Assembly: GCA_964020155.1 (NCBI GenBank)
Contig: OZ026566.1
Location: 1,916,789-1,980,788 of the forward strand
From: Chondrilla cf. caribensis
Lineage: Eukaryota > Porifera > Demospongiae > Chondrillida > Chondrillidae
Length of the DNA: 64,000 nt
Direction: 5' to 3'
The notes under the pieces were generated by a model. It worked only from the letters and a program-made list of their open reading frames with translations, was not told where the DNA came from and searched no databases. A program made the translations under genes and the position numbers. Positions 1 to 13,400 of this stretch are shown here, piece after piece (positions within the stretch are counted from its first letter, which is position 1; the number at the start of each line of letters is the position of its first letter).

Positions 1-3000
1 AGCACACACATGTTGGGACACACACACACAATCAGCATTTTGCTTCACATATGGACCTACGTAAGAAGTCCACACACACCTTCACCAACAATGTGCTTAT
101 CTTCATCGGATGGTGGATCATGAACAAGCTTTAACAGAATATTCTGCAACAAATCCTTCAAAGGAGAGATAGATCACAGACAGCTATACACAGCACTTAC
201 AGTATTTATTTCAAAAGATTATAATACTATAGTATTGTATAGTTATAGTTAACAGTATGGATATGAATTTACTCTATAACAAACAGTGACAACACATAAC
301 ATACATGTTCATTTACATACAAAATAAGGTTATAACTGCTATGAGCTATATTGGCATCATACAAAGCTGAATAAATAAGCTTATAAATGTGGCATATTGT
401 GAAAAAATACCAAGAGAGGAGTTCAAAAGGTTTACATAATGTTGGGCCCATTTCATACACATGCATACACATGCAAGGTCATGTCAAGAGATAGAATACT
501 TGTCATGCACTGTTGTGCCAGTATATGTTACCTCAATCCTCTTGGATACACTGCTACTACCATGAAGCTTCTTGGCAATAGTAAGAGCATTAACACGACA
601 CTACAATATTGGAGAAACACACATATAGTATATTCATTGCATGTAATGGAAGAGATCAAGTAAGCTGGTAGGGATACCTGAGGAGACCCACTCAAAGTTG
701 CATCAAACAAAATCTGCAAGCATGTATCTTCTCTCCCACAACCATTCAAAAGGAGATCTTTCAAAGTAGTCAAACCCATCACAGAGTTTTCCTATTGAAG
801 AAAGCACAGCATAGATAAGCAAGGCTAATACATAGGAACATTGCTTCAGTGTGTGGCATACCTCAGTATGGCAGAACATTTCGATCATTTGTAGCACTCC
901 TGGTGTTATGCAAGGAGCATTTTGAACAATCTCAGAGAAGAACCTAAATGGTCAATTATCCATTCATTACAAATGAACAGAAAGTGAAATGATAGTTCAT
1001 GTCTCACTGGTTTCTGGGGCCAAATTTCACTTGACAAGACTCCAATAGCAACATCAAACTATCCTCATATTTGGCAAGGGATTCATGGTCTCCTATGTAC
1101 TCCTGATACAGCCAGTTACTTATCAGAGTTGAATTCTTCCTTGGATCCATCAGGAGAAACTGAACAAAGGCTTTGTGCATACATGCATACAGTAACATAC
1201 TGTAAGAAGGTGCTCTGTTAATTATGCACTAGAATGACAAATACGTAAGTGTGCGGAATTCAACAATATCTTGGTTGGAATATACTGTAAGCACACCATG
1301 GTCAATAGACTATACCATAATGAGGAAATCTACAGAATTGGAGTAATTTGATACTTCTACAGAAATTACACTAAGTTTAGACAATACAGGTATGCATTAA
1401 CATGCAATAGAAGACATTGCATCATACATATGTCTGTATAGAGTAATGTACACTACAGCTGAACCAGACGTATGAACACATACGTATACATATTATGTAC
1501 GTACCATCCTTCAAATTGTCAAAATCTCTTGCTAAGCTTCCTGCTAACTCTGTTTTCAGTAAATCCTAAGATGATATTATAGTGAAAATACATACTTATC
1601 CAATATAATAATGATATTATGCATGCTACTAGTGTAAAAAGGTACTAACAAATCTTATAGACTAACACAGCAATTGAAGTGATAACAAACAGTGTATAAG
1701 CTACATATTTCCCACCTGAGCATTAGAGTCTTCTTTAGCTATTCCAGTAGAAAGAACAGATGTTATTCACATCACAAAGTATACAACATGCAGATGTAGA
1801 GTAATTACTTACACAGTGGGTGGTTCAAGAGTCGATTGAATGCAAACATTCCCACATCATTGGCCTCATCCTCACCAGAATCCTTGATCAAATCACTTAT
1901 GTGGTAAAGGCGGCTTCGCTTGAGTTTCTAAAATGCAGCAAGAATGTCTAAAGTGTTACAGTATATTGAGGAGAGTCTCCTCAAGTCCAAATATCAACAT
2001 ATAAAACACCATAATCATGCTGCACCCCATGGCTCAACACCTCACATTTAATGTATGCATAAAACCCCCAAGCTATACGAGATTAATGTTATTAATGATT
2101 CAATTCAACTTGTTTCAACATAGGAAAAAATACTAATACAATAATCGGTTATGTGACAGTCACTTAAAATAGAATTTAAAAAGTGGACAAATTGCTTGTA
2201 GTATCCATGTACAATGGTGCACAGAACAATACTTCAGTTGATGAATGTACAATACCCATTGTATGCACGAATTGACAAGATTGAAAATTTCCCTTAACCT
2301 GTCTTCTTAACACAGCCATATTATTTTACATATCTATTGTAGGATATGGTATGATATGCAATAGTAGATATAGGTTATAAAAGTGTTCAATATGAAAACA
2401 AACCTGGACATGCAGCTGTGGTGGGGCAACAGGCATCTACACAATTATCAAGAGTAGAAAGGTGCGTTTAAGGGCACAAGATAAAGTACGTATGCACTGT
2501 ACATATGTAACTACAACAAATTATGTACATACGTATGTCATGTATAAAACCTAGTACTAAGCTATGGTTTTCACCTTTTTAGGACTTGCATTTATCATCT
2601 TTTTGGGACGTTTTTCAGACTGTATACTGGACAATATCTACAAAAGTGAGCAGTGTTTATGTTTACAATGACTAATATGTAGATGTGTGAAATTTGAGAA
2701 AAGCATGAGATGAAACATTACATCCATCACAACATTTAAACATACACAAGTACCTCTGCCACACCACCCTCAACCACATCTGAGTTCTCAGCTGGTTTGA
2801 TCATTGATTCTTCCTCATTTTCATTGTCGTCATCATCAAGTTCCTTATTAACATACCGCACAAAAGCCTCATCTGACAACAAAATGGTCTCAAAGAGTCC
2901 CAAACTATTTGCAATGTGACACACAGTACTCCGTTGCCTCTCGGATATTTGTTCCACTTCTGAGAAAACAGGATCATATGACTTTCCTTCCCTAGGACTG

Positions 3001-6000
3001 CCTAGTACAGAGACTCGTTTCATTCTAGCTCTAACCCCAGCCAAAGTGGCACTCTGGTCCATCTGTGTGATAAAATAGGAAAAATAAAGTAGTTATTAGG
3101 AAATTTCTGTACAGGATAGACACACATACAAGCATATGCATCACCAGTCTGATACACTTCATCCCCCAGTGGACTGAGTATAACACAAAAACATGAATTT
3201 TAACCAATATAGTTATGAATTGATACACTGTTCTAATTCATGCGTAAATACAGTACAAATACACAAATGTGCACAGTGGTGGAAGTACCATATCATGATG
3301 TTCCACACTTTCACCACCAATGGAGACCAATTGAGCAGCCAGCAGGCATGCTGTTTCTTGAATCTGAATATCACAGGACACAGTAGAACCGTACATGTGT
3401 GAAACAATGTGATCAATTAAATATGTATGCATGTACAACATCAACATCAGTGTAAAAGTGATGCATAAATAAGCCTAAAACACATCATTATCATTTCTTT
3501 TGGTTTTGCATTGACAGTTTCAATCATTTAGGATGGATGTCATATATACATAGAGCATAAAGCATAGCATATACAATAACTATGTATGTACATATGACTC
3601 AATAAACAAATGACATAACAGATATTAGGATTAACAAGATGTAGTAGATATGTATGTACACACTTGCTCAGGTGTTCCTGGAGAATGAGCCACTTGATAG
3701 ATTTGTAAAAATGATTGTGGAATATCAGGTGGTAGTTTTGCCATAGAACTAATTACAGTGTCTATTACAGTATCAATGTCAACCAATGCTGGAACAATCT
3801 GGTCTGCAATAGATGTGATTTCTTCAATAAGACTCAGCTCCTTCCTACGATGATGAGCTTTAGTTGTAGACAGCTGAGAAGACAACTGTGAAGGTGGGTG
3901 TAGTATAACATTTTCATCATCGTCCAAATCCTAGATAAAAATGAAGAAATCACTACAAACTTGAGAGTTCTGTACCACCTGTGGTTTATACTCACAAGTT
4001 CTTTAGCTTTTTTGGAATCAGATTGCTCTAATGAAGAAGCAGGGTGGACCCTACATGCAACAACAAATGTTGTTACAATTATCATTCAGTGATTCAACTA
4101 TATATTTCACAGTATGATATCATCAATCAGATATTATGTATGCTTATACAGTAGTATGTATATAATATGAACACAAGTACCGTGCTCTTTTGTCTTTCAG
4201 CATAGAATTGGCCTTTTGACAAGCCTTTGATATCTAATATAAAGTAAATGGTACAATACACAACAGGTCTACCAAGTATGCTGTAGTAGAGCACCTATGA
4301 CTAGAGGGAACCTGAACGAATATGAACATAAGGTAGTGGTCCATGAAAACATACTTCTGATTGTGAGCATCCCAAGGACAATGCAACTCTTTCCAACCGG
4401 GTGTGATGTTCCACTGTTGGGATGAAAGCGATAACAGGCAAATTAAGAGAAAATTTGATAAAGAAAGTTGATAACACTTACATGCGTGAGGCTCTCGGAT
4501 GAGATTCAAGCAGTGGACCTCGAGTAAGAAATCACAACAATTGTGAACATACATCCAATGATAAAGACACTGTTCTTGCAAAAAGTGCTGTTGTAAAGTG
4601 ATATCACTGTATACAGAGCTACAGGTATGTGTTTACTGTGCTGTTGTGGGTTAAATGCAGTAGTTAAGAGGTTGGACTGTAAACCCAGCTCATGTTATTG
4701 ATCATTGCTCAATTGTTAACCTAGTTTAAATACCTTTAGCTGTTTTCTAATACTGTTTCTTTGCGATTCTGAAAAAGTCTCCAACACATTGTCTGTATGA
4801 TTAACAGTACACACATCTCTTACTATACTTGCAGTCCTTTTGAAGAATACAGTACTCACATGCAAGACTGTCGACTACTTCTACAGCAAATTCAACATAA
4901 TCAGCTCTCTTTCTAGCCAAATTGAGTAAACTTGACACACATGCCATAATATTTACACTGTATTGATATAGAAACAATCACTCAGATTCATTCACACTGA
5001 CAGAAAAAATAAGTTCATCACAGGAACTGTATGTAAAGTTGAAAAGTTTCACCTTGCCAAGCTCACAGATTTGGCTAGTGTAACCATGCTTTTTATCATA
5101 TTGTCAGCTTCGTCTCTCAATGCAACTACAGGTAGAATGGGATGTCTCTCTGGAATCTATGCACAAAACAAATAAGAGAAGTTAATATGCTAAAGCTCAA
5201 GCGTATCACACGAGTAAATAAATTCATGTACATATATCACATCAGTGAAGCTGGAGGTAAACTATATAAGATGGAATACTATTGAGAAATGGATTTAAAC
5301 TCACCACTTGACAGTCTGTTTGCACAAGTATGGCTGCTTCCATAAACTTAATGGCAAGTGTGTGGCACCTTTCAAATAAAATATTCAACACAACGAGTAA
5401 GAATATATGTAATTATGAAACACAACTGTCATTGAAGTGTACAAATGTTACACCTATAGTTGCATAAAAATTAGTTATAGCAGCGCTTGCAACAGAAACA
5501 AAACCCTGTATTTATACATTTACTCTACAGAATTGAAGAATTACGTATATTATATTGTCCACTTTGTACATAAAAGCCCCCTTATTAAACCACAAAATAT
5601 CTACTAAAAAGCTCAACTAACACATTGAATACATGATTCCTTAGTTTCAATTACATGCAAACACACAAAAGCACAGCACAGCAAGTGTATATGTACATAT
5701 GTTCACATACCCATCATTTTCCGAATAGATCAATTCCAAGACTTTGGTTTTCAGTTGATTAATTTCCTTTGTATCAAAACATAAAATGAAATTATATACT
5801 GTACTAATAGGGCAACCTCAGTGAGCACACGTGTGTACATACTTTTAGCAGTTCTATTTCCCTGGAATCTGTACTTCTAATGTGAATTATTGTCTATTAC
5901 AAGGAAATGCCCAGTATATACACATGTAAACACATCCGTGTGTCTAAACATCTCCAGTCAAACCTTCATCATTAATGGGTATAATGAGATGATGGCGGAT

Positions 6001-7792
6001 GCTACCCTTTTGGTAACTGTGATGTTGCTATCATCAAACATGTACAGTAACTGTGGTAGAGTTCGATCCAAAAAAAGATTTTCAACTTTGCTGTAAAGAA
6101 AAAGAAATAATGGAACCCAGAAAACTCAATGTCACTCCAATTGGTATACAGTACAGCTTACCAAGCTTCTTCAACAAAGCTAACAACTAGTTTTCGAACT
6201 TCATGGGATGGATCCTGTTGAAATGCTAGAACCTCCTGATGAAATATATATAAATATATATGCATCATAATATGTGGAGAGATACCACGTGGCTCAAAGA
6301 AAAAGTGAGCTCTCATCTGTGATGTAAGCCTGTCTTCATTTGATTTTACCCAGATCATGATCAGTGTCCCTACCACTTATCATAATCCTACCAACACTCA
6401 TTTACCCTTCAATTACAGTAATATCCTTTAATATAAGGGCAAAACTGAAGTAGTGTGTAGTGCATTAAAAGACACAATACTACAAAGACACAATAATAAG
6501 CACTGCTACCATGAGACACAGTTATATTTGTCCTGTGTGGATTACAGTAGATACAGACACTTTTGTCCCTGACTGGGACTCGGGTTGTGCCAACGATACT
6601 ATTGTTAATTAGACAAATGTGCCCATACCTCTATTGTAGTCCACCCAGGTGGGAAAAATGACTAAAATATATCAGGCTGAGTTCCTTTCACAATTTTGGC
6701 ACCTTGAAGTACAAAAGTGAACCCATGGAATGAAGGTTCTGGGTAATAAAGTGGGGGTGGCATCTTGTTCTACTCACTAAGAATGATTTGCTTGCACCAC
6801 TTATGATAATCAGATCACAAATGAAAATTATTGATCTTTTGATTAATTGATTAATCATCCCAGCAATGGTTTGTACACACTAATGAAACTGTAGGTGTAT
6901 ACATTAGAAAAAGGGCAGTTTACAAGTGGAACAAATAAGTAGGTTTAGCATGAGTCAAGGATAAGAATACAAGTACTGTATTCAACTCAAGATTCAGGAG
7001 ACCTAAAACATACTGGAATTACTTAAGTTTTAAATATGGCAGTACATGATTCCAACTACGTGACAAAACTGTGACACTCACATCATAAAAACTGTCCAAT
7101 AACTCGATATCCTTGTGAATCAACAATTCATGCACCTTACCAAAAACACAATAAATATCATATAAACTTTTACATTGCAAATATGAGAGAAAACTGCATA
7201 TACACAAAAAAATAAATTGCTAGCATACACAAACTATAGCAGATCAGAGCATTTCTACACCAAAATTCAATAGATAAAGATGTACATCAGATGTATGTAC
7301 CTTTCTCAAACACTCAAGCTTTTCAGTCTTGTTGCTTAATTGTGCATTGTTGATTAGTGATACAACCTTTATTGACAGGATGGTCACAATATGCATCAGG
7401 TACGTACAGTTAAACATGAATATACACGTACACAGTATTATATCACCAGAATGTACAAAATGCAGCCAGATTTCATAATCAAAACAACATAGAAAACATT
7501 GTGATATTAACACTCGAACATGAACACAATACTACACATAATATCATTCTGAAAGAAACATGCGTCAGGTAAGTGATCTTTGTTTCTTCGAAGGAAGACG
7601 TTGACTAAGAAGAAATTTAGCTTCAACAGTATCAGTAATAAGACGATACTAATAAGAGGTCTCAAGCTAAACTCATCAGAACCAACATTTCTATTGCTAA
7701 GGTAAACGTACTAACAACAATGAAAGTCTATTATAAGTGTTACTACTTCGCCCATGTAGACGAACCTGCTCTCGCGAAGGATTTTCCGCCAT
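1..7792 (-). CDS. SYMPK: Symplekin, 3' part beyond the left edge
   Basis: Symplekin is the HEAT-repeat scaffold of the nuclear cleavage/polyadenylation and histone pre-mRNA processing complexes. The proposed start is the ATG at 7792-7790 (MAENPSREQVRLHG), followed by small exons in family order. Clear ones are 7301-7366 (VVSLINNAQLSNKTEKLECL), 7082-7135 (VHELLIHKDIELLDSFYD), 6172-6235 (EVLAFQQDPSHEVRKLVVSF), 5964-6090, about 5708-5765 (ending ELIYSENDG), about 5310-5368 (CHTLAIKFMEAAILVQ), 5060-5155, 4860-4950, 3661-3925 (ISSMAKLPPDIPQSF), 2753-3060, 1802-1930, 1015-1190 (LYQEY plus LAKYEDSLMLLLE), 860-940, 679-785, 532-600 and 76-165. These match the N-terminal DUF3453 region and the central region of animal symplekins, including the conserved LYQEY...KYED motif. 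The last several hundred residues, including the symplekin C-terminal domain, lie off the window. Identity is strong; individual splice sites and the link between exon 1 and 7366 are less sure. Confidence 0.93.
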
Positions 7793-7918
7793 TTTACATA
7801 TTACCAATATGGCGTAGGTATATTCATAGATACTGTACCGGTGGCCGACCTAGTCTGGCGTAGCCGACCCATTATCCGCCATTTTATTTTGTTGGGGCGG
7901 ACCCTTGATTACTCTATA

Positions 7919-8025
7919 TAGCTAGACCGTCCCTAAGAGGCGCCCAGGGGCGGAAAAAGGAAGGGACGGTCTAGCCCAAGTAGCGATTAGTTCACACCTG
8001 CCAATTAAGAAATAACACGTGTAGC
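7919..8025 (+). mobile_element. One end of the CTAGCTAG miniature family
   Basis: This segment matches the termini of the elements at 21910-22950 and 30886-31352. It carries GCTAGACCGTCCCT (7921-7934) and the exact complement (7962-7975), then the shared subterminal sequence AGTAGCGATTAGTTCACACC. The outer CTAGCTAGC terminus and the other end are missing, so this is a fragment embedded in the larger 7853-9754 element. Confidence 0.7.
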
Positions 8026-8248
8026 TGCATTCGTTTGTTTAATCTATTCTATATTTTGTCTACTCTATTGAAATGTATGGACAAGTCCGAAAACACGGAA
8101 TAACAGACCCTGTCGGCAGTTCGGAACGGTCACTTTACCTTTTTATTCGCTTTTCTTTTCCTGTACTGATTGCGATGATGTATTTCATGTATTCCGATGT
8201 TACGATGTAATTTTCGATCGCGTTTGTTATGCGTTCCGATGATCTTAT

Positions 8249-8261
8249 AACACACACACAC

Positions 8262-8320
<59 letters not shown>

Positions 8321-8345
8321 ACACAAGCATACACACACATGCACA
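8249..8345. repeat. (CA)n microsatellite
   Basis: About 90 bp of nearly pure CA repeat. Open frames here translate to Cys/Val or Thr/His strings and are not genes. Confidence 0.95.
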
Positions 8346-8607
8346 CACACAGCCCACTAAAAATATACTATACACACAAGTAGCTGTAGACACTAACATT
8401 GTAGTGTTTCGGCCTTCAGAGCCTCGTCAGTACAGCATTAATATTTTCACACAAGTGTACACGCTGGTACACACACATCAATATCACAATACTGTAGTAT
8501 GTCTATACTCTGTGTACTGTCACAAATACACACATCCAAACATGTGAAATGATTGTGAATACAATAACTACAAAAAGTAAATTCCAACACAGCACTGACT
8601 GTTTCAG

Positions 8608-8633
8608 GGCACACACACCCACCCACACCCACC

Positions 8634-8680
<47 letters not shown>

Positions 8681-8709
8681 ACACACACACACACCCACAC
8701 CCACACCCA

Positions 8710-8757
<48 letters not shown>
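8608..8757. repeat. (CA)n/(CACC)n compound microsatellite
   Basis: About 150 bp of CA interrupted by CACCCA units. It is low-complexity with no coding meaning. Confidence 0.95.
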
Positions 8758-8759
<2 letters not shown>

Positions 8760-9756
8760 TGTGCGAATGTGCAGAATCACAGATTTGCCACTCCTTTATA
8801 TACCCGCTGGACACTTCAAATTTCGCGCCATAATGACGTCAGAATATTGATCGAAATCCACTGCGTTGCCGTGTTGGCGAATACGTTATTAGATCATCGG
8901 AACGCATAACAAACGCGATCGAAAATTACATCGTAACATCCGAATACAACTCGATACAGCAATGGGAAATATGAATTGGAAACTTCGGACGGACGAAAAT
9001 TTGCCGTACTACATTTCGAAGGCTATTACATAGCTCCTTCTCATCCATCTGATGTTATAAGGGTTGAAGAGCAATGGTAAGTAATAGTTTCGACATTTGA
9101 GTGCCAAAATGGACTGCTTGCAATTGTGTACTTACGCCGTTATCTACCGAAAACACTTTCCAATAAATAGACTTTCGAAGGTTCTTCCATCTTCCTCCGG
9201 GTTTTCCTTGCATATTGGCATAGGGCACTTTGTAGGGCATGCTTCGAGCATCATTTTGGTATATGACGCGCTCGTGAGCGTTTTTTTTTGAATGGCTATC
9301 CAGTCGATAGAAACTTGATAATGGCAATTTACATGATAATGTGTAATATAGTGCGATATTTCCAATAGTTGTAACTCAATGCTGTGTACATACTGTGATA
9401 TTATACCTGTGTATATGTATGTTATGCATATAATATAATACTAATTCTTGAAATCTTTACTTAATATTTTCCTCCATTTCACTGTAGGGACATGTTTGAA
9501 ACTGGGACAATTATCTTAACCGTTTCCTTCTAGTATCGCGATAGATGCTTCCTACTGTGGCTTTTTCAGTGTTGTGACGAGTGTCTTGAGTTTGCTAAAG
9601 GAATGTAATTGCATGACTGCTGCGATTGCCATTTTACTAATTATATTGCATTCGACCCCGCCCCTTTACTACCACTATTGAATAGCATTGTCCCCAGACC
9701 CTTTCTCTGCCCCAACAAAATAAAATGGCGGATCAAGGGTCGGCTACGCCAGACTA

Positions 9757-10494
9757 GTAGTAGACCTTTACAGGCCTCACAGTAACTCCACCTTCATTAT
9801 AATGTCTAATGCTCGAGATTCTTCCTTGAAATCATTTGATCATGAGTTATATGTTACGTACTATATTCGTTCAAAGTACAATGTAAAAACCATTGCATGA
9901 GTGAAGCATGTGTTGGAGTATATATCTATATGGTGTGGTGGTAATTACAGTAACGGTAGGGGTGGCTTCCTGCTATTCAGAGCATGTTCCATCACTCTGT
10001 GGTCTATCTGACTATTCCGCACCCTTTTTTCCTCTTATCACCTCAATTTCTCTAATTATAATTATCTGTTTTATTGCCAATCACTAATGATGTGGTTCCT
10101 CCCCATATTATAAACATGCACCACCCTCAAATAATAGCCACACTCACAGCCAGCTGAAAAAAAGTAGCCATGGTTTCTATTGAGGAAATACTGTTTACGC
10201 AATACAATAAAGTATTAATTTTTAACTTTTCACCTCAAACATTGCATACAAAAGAAAAGGATACGAAATGAGTTATTATGATTATGATTACATGATGTAA
10301 TAATTAAATAAAATAACTGCAAGGTATAGCAAAAATCATTGAAGCTAACAATATCGCAATAAATTGAGAAGCAAACTCATTAATAACACACAATACTTAG
10401 TTGCATATTTTACACAGGTATAACATGGTTTCTTTATATGAAATTACATACGTTGTTACCCACACACAAACTTCTTTACTGTACAAAGACACTT
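9757..10494. other. Spacer and probable SOS 3' UTR
   Basis: I recognise no gene here. A TTTATT (minus-strand AATAAA) at about 10069-10074 is one possible polyadenylation signal for SOS, some 420 bp past its stop. This is weak evidence. Confidence 0.35.
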
Positions 10495-13400
10495 TCATAA
10501 TTCCGGCTTGGGAGGTAGTGGGGGAGGAGGACTCATACTAGAGTTGTCTTGATCTCTGTTTGGTCTGGGTGGGAGGGGTGGGGCAATTACACCTGATAAT
10601 ACAGGCACTTGTGCTGATCTGTACTCAATATCACCAACGTTGAGTTCAACTAACTCCTTTGGAGGCACAGGTGGAGGAAGATGTGGTGCTATAGGCAGTG
10701 GTTCAGATCTGTTGTCGTCATCGCCAATAGTGGGCTCAACTACCTCTTTTGGGGGCACGGGTGGAGGAAGATCCATTCTTGGCTCTCTTGGAGGTAATGG
10801 TGGAAGAATGGGTTTCTGGGGTATGGTGACCGGGGGATCCGGGCCCTTTTCAGGCAAGGGAGGTGCACCCACAGGAGGTTTGGGAGGCAGAGGTGGGGCT
10901 GTACTATTAATAGTGATCTCAAAGAAGTCTTCACTCTTGATACTTGTAAGACTTTCTGAAAATGAATTGAGAGCTGATCCTGATACTTGCTTGGGTTTTG
11001 GAGAGGGTCCAATGTCAGAAGATCTTCTAAATGTATAATGAGATGTGATAATGGTATTTACATATTGAATAGGTGTATCTTGAATAGCATAAGACATATA
11101 CAATGTTGAGTAATTAACATTCTACACTAGGATTACACAGACATGATATTAATAATCATTATGTGACAAGTTACTTGGGTACAAATAAAATGTTGATTCA
11201 ATTATAGCTTGAGGTGTATGTTTAAATGAGTTGGCACTTCAGCACAGCTAGGAATCATGATGACCTTCATTATCTAGCTCTAAAAGCAAAAACATACCTA
11301 GCTCCGACAACAGATGTGCTAGGGCTATCCAACATTGTAGCAGATTTCTTCTGCAAGCCATTTGGTGACATGGGGGCATTGGGTGAAGGAGGGGATAGGA
11401 CACCATCAGACTCGAGAACAGATGGCACACTTTGGTTTCTCTTTCTCACTTCCTGCTTTGAAGGCTTGTGACCAGGTGACTTCAAATCCCATTTACTCTT
11501 GCGAGGCTACATAGGGTGTATATGAAACTATAATAAGTAGTAATCATCATTAATTATCACTGTAGTTATTATGTGGTATGTTTCGATATAAAAGAATATA
11601 ATTGTATACTAAATCTTACGCAGCATTGTCATTATAGATAAGCAAAGGGTTGCTAGGGAATTAATTGACACATTTCAATAATAGCAAAGGGGAACTGTGC
11701 ATAAGCAAACCTAGCAAACCTAACATATTGCCCATGAACTATTCATAGCAGAGATTTCGAATAACTTTGTACATCATATATGGTGTATGTATGCATGTAT
11801 ATCATACTTATACACACTATAATAGCAAAGACTCACGGCTTTTTTCGGCAATTGGTTTTTCGGTTCAATTTCTCCTGAAAGTTTATATAGGTAATCTTCA
11901 AGCTCATTGGTGGACTTGAAACCATCCATAGGCGAAATCTTCTGAAAGTAATTCTAATATAGCAATAATAATGATTACATGGACAATGTATAAGATAATG
12001 ATATGGCAGTGCATAGAATAAAAGTGTGCATATTGATTACTCTACCTACTGTATGTACAACTTGTGAGAATTTCAAGTGGATAAGATCAACATGGGAACA
12101 ACAAATACTCACTGTCTCAATTATATCCTGCTTATTAATTATTTCAGTTGATAGGTACACATATTACGTACAGTGCTGAATGTGATAAAGGATATACCTG
12201 AATTGAAGGCACTTGTTGTAAACAGTATGGCTGGTTCTGGTATTGCTGGATCTCTCCAATAACTTCAGCAACTTTTCGACGATAACCAAAGTTGATGAGA
12301 CCTTTGGTCCCTGATATGATATGCTTACCTCCTTCTTCAATAAACAAAATATCTGACAAATACATTCCTACAAAAGATACAGTGCATAATTTGACTACTA
12401 TTCAAAACAGGCATAATTCCATACCAAGGAATGGCACACAAGGTGGATTAATGGATCTCAGTCTCTCCTTGTATTTCTTGTAGTGATTTTCAATGAGCTC
12501 CTTTCCTTCTTGTAACACCATGTGTCTTCTGGGTGTAAGAGCCTAAGAACAAGAACATCACAAAGGCAAATGACTACACATGTTCAAATCAGCTCACCCA
12601 GATGGTCACTACACTTACTCTGAAGGTGTCTCCAAGTCTGTACACTGAGGCTGAGTTCAGAGCTGCATGCACTTCGAACATTCCATTGAAGTTATACAGG
12701 TCTTGGAAAGCCTATTTTTAATTTAGATAAAAGGTTTACTTCATATTGCATGTACGTACATATATCATACATACCTACTACAAATTCGCTACAGCAATCA
12801 AAATCAGCAAACTACCAACCAAAATACAACTAAACTACCTGACTGTAAGCATACAAACTGTGAAGAAACACATAAGAATCTTACCAGATACATGTCACAG
12901 CATCTTGTGACAATGGCCACCCTTTCATCGAAATTTTCTGCAGAAACAATCTGCTTTTCTAACCAGTATGTCACCTATGAATGAGAGGTAATTCCAAGGA
13001 TATAAAGGTACACGCACGCATGCATGCACACACGCACACACACATGTATTTGTGTCATGGTGTATCATCAGATCAAAGGAAAAAGCGCATTGTGGAAAAA
13101 ATTTGAAAAAGTGAAAGTGATGCAGTAATCAGAAATCCTGTCAAACTTACAACAGAAGACAAAAGTTATATTATGTTTTCTGCAAACTTCTGTCTGTGTA
13201 AATGATAAGTACTATCTGTGAAACCCAACCACATCAATCCATGGATTTCAGTGTCATCATGGTATTAAACATGTAAGGTTATGGTAATATTGTCTAAAGC
13301 TTCATATGGTCGGTATCAAGGCAAACGGTCTAAAGATCAGGGAGATCATGTTGCTGGCAGTACTGTTAGAGTGTAGTATCCAAACAGAGTAATAAAATGT

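Larger units (their letters stand above)
8186..8948. repeat. Internal inverted repeat around microsatellites
   Basis: The sequence at 8186-8250 (containing CGATGTTACGATGTAATTTT) returns as its near-perfect complement at 8890-8948. The arms are about 58 bp and the loop about 640 bp, containing the CA tracts. It lies within the 7853-9754 element and may be the TIR pair of an older inserted element. Confidence 0.7.
7853..9754. mobile_element. 1.9-kb non-autonomous TIR transposon
   Basis: The two ends are inverted copies of about 48 bp: GTCTGGCGTAGCCGACCC at 7853 and its complement ending at 9754. Both continue through ATCCGCCATTTTATTTTGTT, and both are bounded by the dinucleotide TA, as expected for a TA target duplication. 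No transposase is encoded inside. The interior has a second inverted pair (8186-8250 with 8890-8948), two CA-rich microsatellites, and a partial end of another miniature family near its left terminus. The right half includes unassigned sequence (8990-9700) in which I see no convincing coding region. The size and TA site suggest a large MITE mobilised in trans by a Tc1/mariner-like or similar transposase. Confidence 0.8.

Noticed and set aside
4630..4700. tRNA-like string (GTAGTTAAGAGGTTGGACTG)
   Set aside because: No T-arm or box B follows, and no cloverleaf can be drawn; it is intronic symplekin sequence.
8130..8833. Open frames of Cys/Val or Thr/His repeats
   Set aside because: Translations of CA microsatellites on both strands.
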